Source: Nocardioidaceae bacterium
GTDB taxonomy: Bacteria; Actinomycetota; Actinomycetes; Propionibacteriales; Nocardioidaceae
Assembly: GCA_020438665.1 (NCBI GenBank)
Contig: JAGQUE010000093.1
Span: 1-10,500 of the forward strand
DNA length: 10,500 nucleotides
Direction of reading: 5' to 3'
A model generated the notes under the pieces. That model searched no databases. It was not told the origin of the DNA and saw nothing but the letters and a program-made list of their open reading frames with translations. Below, piece by piece: positions 1 through 7,653 of this stretch (the first letter of the stretch is position 1; every line of letters starts with the position of its first letter). The position numbers were made by a program, and so were the translations under genes.

Positions 1-842
<842 letters not shown>

Positions 843-869
843 CCTCCCGGGCTGCGGCGACGGCTCGTG

Positions 870-915
870 GGTCGCGGTGGCGACTGTTCGCGGGTCGCCG
901 TGGTGACGGTTCACC
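870..915. repeat. Degenerate 23-bp tandem direct repeat (two units)
   Basis: Two adjacent 23-base units, 870-892 and 893-915, agree at 18 of 23 positions by hand alignment; both read GGTCGC.GTGG.GAC.GTTC with scattered changes. A weaker third relative may precede them (about 850-869). The second unit runs into the left arm of the long inverted repeat, so the two may be parts of one element or one may have arisen by slippage. The region is non-coding, just after the argG stop. Confidence 0.45.
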
Positions 916-1004
916 AAGGTAAGTAGGTCAACCCTCACCTACCTAGCGGAATTCACCCAGGTAGGTGAGGGCTCGCCTGCCTACCTTGATGAACCGTCAC
1001 CACG
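899..1004. repeat. Long imperfect inverted repeat between convergent genes
   Basis: The left arm (899-944) and right arm (959-1004) are reverse complements over 46 bases with about six mismatches, separated by a 14-base spacer (945-958). The outer part of each arm starts CGTGGTGACGGTTCA; the inner part is CCCTCACCTACCT. Each arm can also fold on itself, because AGGTAGG-like and CCTACC-like words occur twice per arm, so a cruciform or clover-like form is possible. It fills most of the gap between the argG stop (842) and the HPF-like gene stop (1016), so it could stop transcription from both sides. It lacks a clear T-tract, so a classic intrinsic terminator is not certain. A REP/BIME-like dispersed repeat or a small non-autonomous mobile element are alternatives. 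The structure is plain in the sequence; the function is inferred. Confidence 0.85.
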
Positions 1005-1015
1005 ACAGCAAAGCC

Positions 1016-1372
1016 TCAGCGGCGGATCGAGTCCCGCCCGCGATCGGCGTACTTGGCGACGGCCTCGTTGAGCTTGCGCACCATCTTGTCGGCGGCCCGG
1101 TCGAGGGCGGCGCCCAGGGGCTCGCGCTTGGACGAGGCGACGAGCATCGGGATCGACGGGACCTGGACCTCGAGGGTGGTCTTCATCCCGGGCAGGTCGC
1201 GGTCCTTGACGCGCAGCCAGATGTCGACCGACGACGCGGGCCAGCTCTCGAGCCGGGCGAAGAGGTGTCCGAGTGTCTCGGCGAGCAGCGGCAGGTCGCT
1301 GCGGTGCACCCCGCCACCTAGGTTGATGCGGTCCACCAGGGGGTGCGGATCGGACGTCGTCGGGCCGGACAT
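1016..1372 (-). CDS. Small HPF/RaiA-like (ribosome hibernation-type) protein
   Basis: Encodes 118 residues. The pattern suggests the beta-alpha-beta-beta-beta-alpha layout of the HPF/RaiA (sigma-54 modulation/S30EA) domain: a short strand near DRINLGGGV, a helix (DLPLLAETLGHLFARLE), strands around VDIWLRVKDRD and KTTLEVQVPS, then a basic amphipathic C-terminal helix (AALDRAADKMVRKLNEAVAKY). Proteins of that family bind the 30S decoding region and shut ribosomes down in stress. No long C-terminal dimerisation domain is present, so this would resemble a short form. The ATG at 1372 is well supported by a perfect AAGGAG six bases upstream. It is divergent from the DUF5709 gene and convergent with argG. 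The match is by pattern only and fairly weak; a stand-alone protein with a similar fold and a different role is possible. Confidence 0.55.
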   Translation of the reverse strand: MSGPTTSDPHPLVDRINLGGGVHRSDLPLLAETLGHLFARLESWPASSVDIWLRVKDRDLPGMKTTLEVQVPSIPMLVASSKREPLGAALDRAADKMVRKLNEAVAKYADRGRDSIRR

Positions 1373-1378
1373 CGAGGG

Positions 1379-1384
1379 CTCCTT
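1379..1384 (-). promoter_or_regulatory. Strong ribosome binding site fixing the start of the HPF-like gene
   Basis: On the minus strand AAGGAG lies six bases before the ATG at 1372. It is the cleanest Shine-Dalgarno sequence in the window and supports that start. Confidence 0.75.
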
Positions 1385-1503
1385 CGTCGCGCTTGTCTGA
1401 CCACAGGTCTAGCACTCGGGTCGGGCCGTCGGTGAGGCGGGGGTGACAAGTGGTTGTGCATTGAATCACGGACGTCGGGCCACCTTCGGAGCATGATGAG
1501 TCC

Positions 1504-1902
1504 ATGAACGGCGGAGAGGAATACGGCGAGTACAGCGTCGACGACGAGACCCAGCTCCAGCCCGAGGACACCCTGGACTACCACGGTGTCGACGACGTGC
1601 TGGACGAGGGCTTCGTGACACGTGAGACGTGGTCGCCCGCGCAGGGTTTCGGCAACACGGTGGCCGAGGAGCATCAGGGCGAGAGCCTCGAGCAGCGGAT
1701 CGCCCAGGAGACGCCGGACGTCGACGCGTCCGGTGATGACTGGGACGAGGACTTCCTCGACGACGACGAGGTCGGCGACCTGCGGTCCGGACGGCTGGTC
1801 GCCGCCGACGACGGTGACGACCGTTTCGTGCAGGACGTCGGCATCGATGGTGCGGGCGCCTCGGCCGAGGAGGCCGCGATGCACATCATCGACGAGTCCT
1901 GA
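1504..1902 (+). CDS. DUF5709 family acidic protein
   Basis: A 132-residue protein with the hallmarks of DUF5709, an actinobacterial family of unknown function: a LxPxDTLD...GVDDVLDEG segment (about residues 19-38), then NTVAEEHQGESLEQRIAQETPDV (about 56-78), a GDLRSGRLVA segment, and a C-terminal DVGIDGAGASAEEAAMHI block. It is extremely acidic: I count 41 Asp/Glu in 132 residues against 5 Arg and no Lys, with a run near WDEDFLDDDE. No signal peptide or membrane segment is visible, so it is probably cytoplasmic. A GGAG lies 12 bases before the ATG, a rather long spacing. The stop is 10 bases before the GTG of the potassium channel, which suggests co-transcription and perhaps translational coupling. 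The 131-base divergent gap upstream (1373-1503) must hold promoters both ways, but I could not pick convincing -35/-10 pairs. Family assignment is from recall of the motif pattern; function is unknown. Confidence 0.85.
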   Translation: MNGGEEYGEYSVDDETQLQPEDTLDYHGVDDVLDEGFVTRETWSPAQGFGNTVAEEHQGESLEQRIAQETPDVDASGDDWDEDFLDDDEVGDLRSGRLVAADDGDDRFVQDVGIDGAGASAEEAAMHIIDES

Positions 1903-1912
1903 CTCCCCGCGC

Positions 1913-2992
1913 GTGCGCACGTTCCTGGGTCTGGACGGGTGGGACCGCCGGCGTCGCGTCCAGCGCGACGACCCGACGGCAGTCAGCCTGCGCCGGATCG
2001 AGATCGCGGTGGCCGGTCTCGGGGTCGTCATCGGGCTCGGCACGCTCGGTTACCTCGTCCTCCCCGTCACCCAGGACGGCCGGCGATTCGGACTGCTCGA
2101 CGCGCTCTACCAGACCGTCACCACGGTCTCGACCGTCGGGTTCCGTGAGGTCCACCCGCTGAACCACGGGGGCCAGATCTTCACGATTGCCCTCATCATC
2201 CTGGGTGCCGGCACCGTGCTCTATAACCTCGGTCTGCTGGTGGAGGCGGTCACCGAGGGCAAGCTTCGCGAACATCTGGAGAGGCGCCGCATGGACAGGC
2301 AGATCGACGCGCTGCGCGACCACGTCATCATCTGTGGCTTCGGCCGTGTCGGGAAGGCTGCCTCCGAGCACCTCATCGCGACCGGTCACCGGGTCCTGGT
2401 CATCGACCGCGACGCCGGTCGGTTGGCCGAGCACCCCGAGATCCCCCACATCTCCGGCGAGGCCAACAGCGAGGGGATCCTCCAGGAGGCCGGCATCGAC
2501 CGGGCCAAGGCACTGGTCGTGACCCTCGACAGCGACGCCGAGTCGGTCTATCTCGTCTTGTCGGCCCGCGCTCTCGCTCCCGACCTCGTCATCGTCGCGC
2601 GCGCCCGCACCGCCGACTCCAAGGACAAGCTCGTCCTGGCGGGGGCGACCCGCGCGGTCAACCCGCAGATGATCGGCGGCCGCCGGCTCGCGGCGTTCGC
2701 GCTCCAACCCGACGTGGCAGAGTTCCTCGACGTCGTCGTCCACGATGAGGAGTTCGACTTCCGCATCCAGCAGGTGCGGGTCAGCCCCGAGTCGTCCCTG
2801 GTCGGCCAGAAGCTCGACGACCTCGACATCCCGGGCGCCACCGGCGTCCAGGTCCTCGCCCTGCGCAAGTCCGGCACCACGTCGTTCACGTTCAACCCCC
2901 ACGGCGAGAACGCCGTGTCGCCCAACTGTGTGCTGATCGGGTTCGGCACGCTCGAGGGCATCGAGGCGCTCCAACTCCTAGCCCGCGGCTGA
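1913..2992 (+). CDS. Two-helix potassium channel with RCK (TrkA-N/TrkA-C) domain
   Basis: A 359-residue predicted K+ channel of the Kch/MthK type. TM1 is at about residues 29-51 (IEIAVAGLGVVIGLGTLGYL), followed by the pore helix and filter TTVSTVGF (70-77) and TM2 at about 88-110. The cytoplasmic RCK domain begins at about 137 with a Rossmann glycine motif GFGRVG (142-147) and an acidic strand end (VLVIDRD, Asp165) expected to contact a nucleotide; a TrkA-C-like ligand domain covers about 275-355. The residue after the filter TVGF is Arg78, where channels normally have Gly (GYG/GFG). I chose the GTG at 1913, 10 bases after the DUF5709 stop: the frame stays open further upstream but there it only overlaps DUF5709 and encodes Arg/Pro-rich shadow sequence. 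No good ribosome binding site precedes this GTG, so it may rely on coupling. An ATG at 1847 in the same frame is the alternative. Confidence 0.9.
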   Translation: MRTFLGLDGWDRRRRVQRDDPTAVSLRRIEIAVAGLGVVIGLGTLGYLVLPVTQDGRRFGLLDALYQTVTTVSTVGFREVHPLNHGGQIFTIALIILGAGTVLYNLGLLVEAVTEGKLREHLERRRMDRQIDALRDHVIICGFGRVGKAASEHLIATGHRVLVIDRDAGRLAEHPEIPHISGEANSEGILQEAGIDRAKALVVTLDSDAESVYLVLSARALAPDLVIVARARTADSKDKLVLAGATRAVNPQMIGGRRLAAFALQPDVAEFLDVVVHDEEFDFRIQQVRVSPESSLVGQKLDDLDIPGATGVQVLALRKSGTTSFTFNPHGENAVSPNCVLIGFGTLEGIEALQLLARG

Positions 2993-3007
2993 CCCGAGGA
3001 CACGACC

Positions 3008-4480
3008 ATGACCACCGACCCCGACCTCGTCCCGATCGCGGCGTCTGACCAGACGTGGCTCCACATGGACCGGCCCAACAACCTGATGCACGTCCACTCG
3101 CTGATGTGGTTCGGCGAGCAGGAGCCGTCCTGGGACGACATCAACGACCTCGTCCGCCGTGCCGTGGTCGAACGGTTCCCGGTGTTCCACCGCCTCGCCG
3201 TCGAGGAGGACGGGGACTGGTATTGGCGCGACGCGCCCGACTTCGACCTGTCGCACCATGTGCTCCGTACGACGCTGCCGGGGGCAGGTGACGCCGAGGA
3301 CCTCCGGGCCTATATCGGCCGTCGCTTCGCCGACCCGTTCATCGACGGTCGCCCGCTCTGGACGATGGAGGTCATCTCGGGTGTCAACGGACTGGCCGAC
3401 GGCCCGCGGACGGTGCTCTTCAGCCGCTTCCACCATGCGCTCGCCGACGGGATCCGGCTCGTCCAGCTGTTGTTGAGCCTCTGCGAGACGACCGAGCCCG
3501 AGGCGCTGCCGCCTGCGGTCGGGCGGTCGGGCGGCGGTGGCCTCGCGGCCGCCGGCCTCGACGTCGTACGGCGCGGCGTGGCCGACAGCTTCGACTTCGT
3601 CAAGGGGGTCGGGGCGAGCGCGCTGGGGCTGCCGCGCGCCGTCACCAGGCTCGGCCCGTCGGCGTTCGAGAAGGGCTGGGACCTGCTGGTGCACCCGGGG
3701 CACCTGATCGACGCCGTGACGGCCATCGCGTCCCACGACAACCAGTCGGTCAACACCCTCGGCGAGGTCAGCCGGATCCTCGCGGCGGGCCGCAGCGTCA
3801 GGACGGCCTGGAGTGGGACCCCTGGCATCGACAAGCAGGTGGCGTGGGTGCCCGGCCTGCAGCTGGCGCGGGTGAGGGCCGCGGGCAAGGCCTATGGCGG
3901 CACCGTCAACGACATCCTGCTAGCCGTGATCTCGCGGGCGCTGACGCGCTACCTGGACGAGGAGGAGGCGCTCGTCGACGAGATCCACTGGCTGGTGCCG
4001 GTGTCGCTGTCGCCGCTCAACGCGGAGCTGCCGCCCGAGCTCGGCAACCACTTCTCGCTGATCTTCTTGCCGATGCCGTTGGGGATCCGTGACCCGCAGC
4101 GGCTGATCGACCAGATCGGCGGCCACATGACGCGGATCAAGGAGAGCGCCGAGCCGGTGGTGACCTTCGGCATCCAGTGGGTGCTGGCCGAGTCGCCCAC
4201 GTCGGTGGCCGTCGGACTGACCAACCTGTTCGCCAACAAGGCGGTCGGGGTGCTGACCAACGTGCCGGGGCCACGCACGCCCATGACGTTCGCCGGTGCG
4301 CCCGTCGCCGGGATGGTGGGCTGGGCGCCCTGCAGCGGCGACGAGCCGATGAGCCTGTCGATCTTCAGCTACAACGGCGAGGTCACCATCGCGGTCGCCG
4401 CCGACGCCGCCCTGATCCCCGACCCGGAGCGTATCGCCACCCTCATCGACGAGGAGTTCCACAAGCTCACCGACCTGTGA
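3008..4480 (+). CDS. Wax ester synthase/diacylglycerol acyltransferase (WS/DGAT)
   Basis: Transfers acyl groups from acyl-CoA to fatty alcohols or diacylglycerol, making wax esters or triacylglycerol as storage lipid, typically at the inner membrane face. The 490-residue length is usual for the family. The N-terminal acyltransferase domain carries the catalytic HHxxxDG motif as HHALADG (His142, His143, Asp147), preceded by the family PLW motif (116-118); the conserved ND pair is at 301-302 (TVNDILLAVI). The C-terminal WS/DGAT domain follows, with NHFSLIFLPMPLG, NVPGPRTPMTFAG and MSLSIFSYNGEV. The N terminus AASDQTWLHMDRPNNLMHV is also typical. GAGGA seven bases before the ATG supports the start. 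It begins 15 bases after the channel stop, so the two probably share a transcript. It ends 21 bases from the SDR stop; a short GACCC/GGGTC dyad there may be a weak terminator. Which acceptor it prefers cannot be read from the sequence. Confidence 0.94.
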   Translation: MTTDPDLVPIAASDQTWLHMDRPNNLMHVHSLMWFGEQEPSWDDINDLVRRAVVERFPVFHRLAVEEDGDWYWRDAPDFDLSHHVLRTTLPGAGDAEDLRAYIGRRFADPFIDGRPLWTMEVISGVNGLADGPRTVLFSRFHHALADGIRLVQLLLSLCETTEPEALPPAVGRSGGGGLAAAGLDVVRRGVADSFDFVKGVGASALGLPRAVTRLGPSAFEKGWDLLVHPGHLIDAVTAIASHDNQSVNTLGEVSRILAAGRSVRTAWSGTPGIDKQVAWVPGLQLARVRAAGKAYGGTVNDILLAVISRALTRYLDEEEALVDEIHWLVPVSLSPLNAELPPELGNHFSLIFLPMPLGIRDPQRLIDQIGGHMTRIKESAEPVVTFGIQWVLAESPTSVAVGLTNLFANKAVGVLTNVPGPRTPMTFAGAPVAGMVGWAPCSGDEPMSLSIFSYNGEVTIAVAADAALIPDPERIATLIDEEFHKLTDL

Positions 4481-4501
4481 CCCATCGGCAGGCGGGGTCG
4501 G

Positions 4502-5308
4502 CTAGCGGCGCTCCTCGGCGACACTGTTGCCGCCGTCGACCACCAGACACTGGCCGGTCAGATAGGCCGCCCCGGGCGAGGACAGGAACGCCACCGCCGC
4601 GGCGACCTCGTCAGGGGTGCCGCTGCGGCGCAGCGGGGTGTGGTGCCCCTCGGCCGCCTCGCTCTCGGTCTGCGACCCGGTCTCGATCCACCCGGGCGCC
4701 ACGGCGTTGACCGTGATGGCACGGGGGCCGAGGTCGACGGCCAATGCCCGCGCGAGGCCGACCAGCCCGGCCTTCGCGGCGGCGTACGCCGGGTTGGTGC
4801 GCATCGCCATGACCGGCCCGGTGACGCTGGCGATCATGACGATGCGGCCGCCCTCGCCCATCAGTGGCAGCGCGGCCCGGGTGACCAGATAGGCGGTGTC
4901 GAGGTTGCGCGAGATCGCCCGCTGCCAGTCCGCCGGGGCAAGGTGCTCGAGGAGCCCGTCGTCGGCGGTCGGGGAGTCGACGGTCGCCATGCCCGCGTTG
5001 TTGACCACGATGTCGAGCCGGCCGTGAGCGGACCGGATCTCGGCGACGGCCCCGTCCACCTGGGCCGGGTCGGTGAGGTCGGCGACGAGGCCCAGGGGCG
5101 CGTCGGCGGGGTCATGGCCGAGGGCGGTGGCGATCTCGAGGGCGCGGACGTGGATGCGCTCGGTGGTCGCCGCGACCACGACGGTTGCCCCCAGAGAGGC
5201 GATCAGGCGGGCGCAGGCGAACCCGATCCCGGTCGCACTCCCGGCCCCGGTGACGAGCGCGACCCGGCCTGACAGGTCGAAGGGGCTTGCAGCGGCCGGC
5301 GTGCGCAT
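4502..5308 (-). CDS. Short-chain dehydrogenase/reductase (classical SDR)
   Basis: A 268-residue NAD(P)-dependent oxidoreductase. The N-terminal Rossmann motif is TGAGSATGIG (20-29), two residues longer than the usual TGxxxGxG. NNAG follows at 103-106, and the catalytic tetrad reads Asn135, Ser161, Tyr175 and Lys179 (YAAAK). The PG motif (VAPGWIETGS) and a C-terminal LTGQCLVVDGGNS complete a classical, FabG-like SDR. The substrate is not predictable. Two ATGs are close together (5317 and 5308). I prefer 5308 because AGGA lies about eight bases upstream of it, whereas GAGG touches the 5317 ATG directly. The open frame continues much further upstream but overlaps the EF-G2 gene and encodes shadow sequence. 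It lies 64 bases downstream of the EF-G2 stop on the same strand, so co-transcription is possible. Confidence 0.9.
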   Translation of the reverse strand: MRTPAAASPFDLSGRVALVTGAGSATGIGFACARLIASLGATVVVAATTERIHVRALEIATALGHDPADAPLGLVADLTDPAQVDGAVAEIRSAHGRLDIVVNNAGMATVDSPTADDGLLEHLAPADWQRAISRNLDTAYLVTRAALPLMGEGGRIVMIASVTGPVMAMRTNPAYAAAKAGLVGLARALAVDLGPRAITVNAVAPGWIETGSQTESEAAEGHHTPLRRSGTPDEVAAAVAFLSSPGAAYLTGQCLVVDGGNSVAEERR

Positions 5309-5372
5309 GGGCGACATCCTCGCACCCGCCCGCGCCGAGGCACGGGCGGATGCGTGGTCTCCTGCGTCCGGA

Positions 5373-7475
5373 TCAGTGGCTGTCGCGCGGGGTGACGTTG
5401 CGGGCGACGTCCTCGGGCATCGGCTCGTAGTGCGCGAAGGACCGCGTGAACGTGCCGGCGCCGTGGGTGGCCGAGCGCAGGTCGATGGCATAGCGGACCA
5501 GCTCGGTCTGCGGGACCTCCGCGCGTACGACGGTCCGGTCGTCGCCGGACTTGTCGGTGCCGAGGAGGCGTCCGCGTCGGCTCGACAGGTCCGACATCAC
5601 CGCGCCGATCATGTCGTCGGGCACGATGACCGTGACCATGTCGTAGGGCTCCAGGAGCGTGACGACCGTGGCCGCCGCGGCCTCCTTGAGCCCCTGGCCG
5701 CCGGCCATCTGGAAGGCCATGTCGGAGGAGTCCACCGCGTGGGCCTTGCCATCGGTCAGCGTGATCCGCAGGTCGACGACGGGGTAGCCGGCGCGCACGC
5801 CGCGCTCCATCTGTGCCCGCACGCCCTTCTCCACCGACGGGATGAACTGACGGGGGACGGCGCCGCCCACGACCTTGTCGACGAACTCGAAGCCGCCGCC
5901 CTCCGGGAGCGGCTCGACCTCGATGTCGCACACGGCGTACTGCCCGTGGCCGCCGGACTGCTTGACGTGCCGACCGTGACCCTTGGCGGGGCCGGAGAAC
6001 GTCTCGCGCAGTGACACCAGGAACTCGACCTGGTCGACGTTGACCTGGAACCGCGACGCGAGCCGCTCCATGATCACGTCGGCGTGGGCCTCGCCCATGC
6101 ACCAGATCACCAGCTGGTGGGTCTCGGCGTTGTTCTCCAGGCGCAGGCTCGGGTCCTCGGCGCTGATGCGCCCCAGGGCCGTGGACATCTTGTCCTCGTC
6201 GGCCTTGGAGCGGGCCACGATGGCGATGGGCAGCAGCGGCTCGGGCATCGACCAGGGCTTGAGCACCCGCGGGTCGTCGACCGACGAGAGGGTGTCGCCG
6301 GTCTCGGCGCGGGAGAGCCGGCCGATGGCGCACAGGTCGCCCGCGATGACCTTGCTGGTCGGGACCTGGGTGCGTCCGAAGGCGAACGACAGGCTGCCGA
6401 TCTTCTCGTCTTCGTCGTGGTCCTCGTGGCCGGACCCTTCGCCGAAGAACGACGTGAAGTGGCCGGAGACGTGGAGGGTCTGCTCGGGAGCCAGCGTGCC
6501 GGAGAAGACGCGGACCAGGCTGAGCCGACCGACGTAGGGGTCGCTGGTGGTCTTGATGATCTCGGCGACGAGCGGGCCGTCGGGGTCGCAGCTGATCGCG
6601 GGGGCCTCGGCGCCGGCGGGGGTGAACACGTCGGGGACGACGTGCTCGGGCGGCGACGGGAACGCCCGGGTGGCGAGGTCGAGCAGCTCGCTGCAGCCGA
6701 CCCCGCTGACCGAGCAGACGGGGACGACCGGGAAGAACGACGCCTGCGCGACGGCCTTCTCCAGGTCGGCGACCAGGACGTCCTCGCCGATCTCCTCGCC
6801 GCCGAGATAGCGGTCCATGAGGGTCTCGTCCTCGGACTCCTCGATGACGGCCTCGATGAGCGAGCCGCGCATCTCGTCGTCGGCGTGCTCGCTCGGCGAC
6901 AGCAGACCGGCGAGCGCGGTGATCTCCTCGCCGCTGCGCACGGGGACATAGAGGGGCATCACCTTGTCGCCGAACGCCGACTGGGCCTGCTCGAGCACGC
7001 CCTCATAGTCGGCGCGGGCCTGGTCGAGCTTGGTGACGACGACCGCGCGCGGCATGCCGACCTCGGCGCACTCGCGCCACAGCGCCTGGGTGCCGGCGTC
7101 GACCCCGTCGTTGGCGGCGATCACGAAGAGGGCGCAGTCCGCGGCGCGGAGGCCGGCGCGGAGCTCGCCGACGAAGTCGGCATAGCCGGGGGTGTCGATG
7201 AGGTTGACCTTGATGCCGTTGTGGACCAACGGGGCCAGCGCGAGGGAGATCGAGCGCTGATGGGCTTGTTCGGAGTCCTCGAAGTCCGTGACGGTCGTGC
7301 CCTCACGGACGGAGCCGGCGCGGGGGATGGCCCCGCTGGAGGCGAGCAGCGTCTCGACCAAGGTGGTCTTGCCCGAACCACCCGGTCCGATCAACACCAC
7401 GTTGCGGATCTTGTCCGGGCTGCTCGCCTCGAGATCTTGGCCGGCTGCTCTACGGTCCTTCACCTTGTCTGCCAT
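5373..7475 (-). CDS. fusA2: Elongation factor G-like protein EF-G2
   Basis: A 700-residue EF-G paralogue that closely resembles the mycobacterial EF-G2 (FusA2) as I recall it, along its whole length. Order: GTPase domain with P-loop GPGGSGKT (30-37), G3 DTPGYADF (94-101), G4 TKLD (148-151) and G5-like SVSG; then domain II; domain III with WCMGEAHADVIMERL; domain IV with KGHGRHVKQSGGHGQY and VGGAVPRQFIPSVEKGV; and domain V ending SSRRGRLLGTDKSG. Three motifs differ from true EF-G: the usual DTPGHVDF His is Tyr98, NKxD is TKLD, and the switch I RGITI is RSISL. In M. smegmatis EF-G2 is reported to bind GTP but lack ribosome-dependent GTPase activity, which fits. I chose ATG 7475 because the protein then begins MADKVKD, like relatives; GAAGAGGAG lies 12 bases upstream, a long spacing. 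A GTG at 7520 would add 15 residues. The physiological role is uncertain; this is not expected to be the main translocase. Confidence 0.94.
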   Translation of the reverse strand: MADKVKDRRAAGQDLEASSPDKIRNVVLIGPGGSGKTTLVETLLASSGAIPRAGSVREGTTVTDFEDSEQAHQRSISLALAPLVHNGIKVNLIDTPGYADFVGELRAGLRAADCALFVIAANDGVDAGTQALWRECAEVGMPRAVVVTKLDQARADYEGVLEQAQSAFGDKVMPLYVPVRSGEEITALAGLLSPSEHADDEMRGSLIEAVIEESEDETLMDRYLGGEEIGEDVLVADLEKAVAQASFFPVVPVCSVSGVGCSELLDLATRAFPSPPEHVVPDVFTPAGAEAPAISCDPDGPLVAEIIKTTSDPYVGRLSLVRVFSGTLAPEQTLHVSGHFTSFFGEGSGHEDHDEDEKIGSLSFAFGRTQVPTSKVIAGDLCAIGRLSRAETGDTLSSVDDPRVLKPWSMPEPLLPIAIVARSKADEDKMSTALGRISAEDPSLRLENNAETHQLVIWCMGEAHADVIMERLASRFQVNVDQVEFLVSLRETFSGPAKGHGRHVKQSGGHGQYAVCDIEVEPLPEGGGFEFVDKVVGGAVPRQFIPSVEKGVRAQMERGVRAGYPVVDLRITLTDGKAHAVDSSDMAFQMAGGQGLKEAAAATVVTLLEPYDMVTVIVPDDMIGAVMSDLSSRRGRLLGTDKSGDDRTVVRAEVPQTELVRYAIDLRSATHGAGTFTRSFAHYEPMPEDVARNVTPRDSH

Positions 7476-7583
7476 GGCACCAAACAACTCCTCTTCGCGC
7501 CCGATGACAAGAGGGGACACTCGATTGCTGGATCACACCCGGTGCCTGGATCGCAGAGCAGCCGGCACCCGCGGAAATGGGAA

Positions 7584-7621
7584 CCGGGCTCCTCACTGCA
7601 TGGGGTCAGTAAGGAGCCCGG
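7584..7621. promoter_or_regulatory. Strong hairpin in the EF-G2 leader / divergent intergenic region
   Basis: A perfect 10-base stem (CCGGGCTCCT at 7584-7593 with AGGAGCCCGG at 7612-7621) continues, after one mismatch, into a 4-base inner stem (ACTG/CAGT) around an 8-base loop (7599-7606). A second, weaker dyad GGTGCC/GGCACC (7541-7546 and 7564-7569) lies between it and the EF-G2 start. Both would sit in the EF-G2 5' leader if transcription starts upstream of them. It could be an attenuator, an mRNA-stabilising fold or a protein site. No strong T-tract follows on either strand; on the minus strand GGTTCCCATTTCC follows. Confidence 0.55.
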
Positions 7622-7653
7622 AGTCTCCGTGTCGGCGACGCGACACTGCACAC

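Noticed and set aside
1622..1912. Upstream extension of the channel reading frame
   Set aside because: The frame is open but reads Arg/Ser/Pro-rich sequence across the well-supported DUF5709 gene, so the GTG at 1913 is preferred.
1886..2974. Long minus-strand open frame opposite the potassium channel
   Set aside because: It encodes Asp/Glu/Arg/Gly-rich low-complexity sequence with no recognisable motif; it is the antisense shadow of the clear RCK channel gene in GC-rich DNA.
4481..4501. GACCC/GGGTC dyad as a terminator between WS/DGAT and SDR
   Set aside because: The stem is only five bases with no T-tract; too weak to list as a feature.
5309..5491. N-terminal extension of the SDR into the EF-G2 3' end
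   Set aside because: It is Ser/Arg/Ala/Pro low-complexity and overlaps EF-G2; the Rossmann fold begins soon after the ATG at 5308, which has a ribosome binding site.
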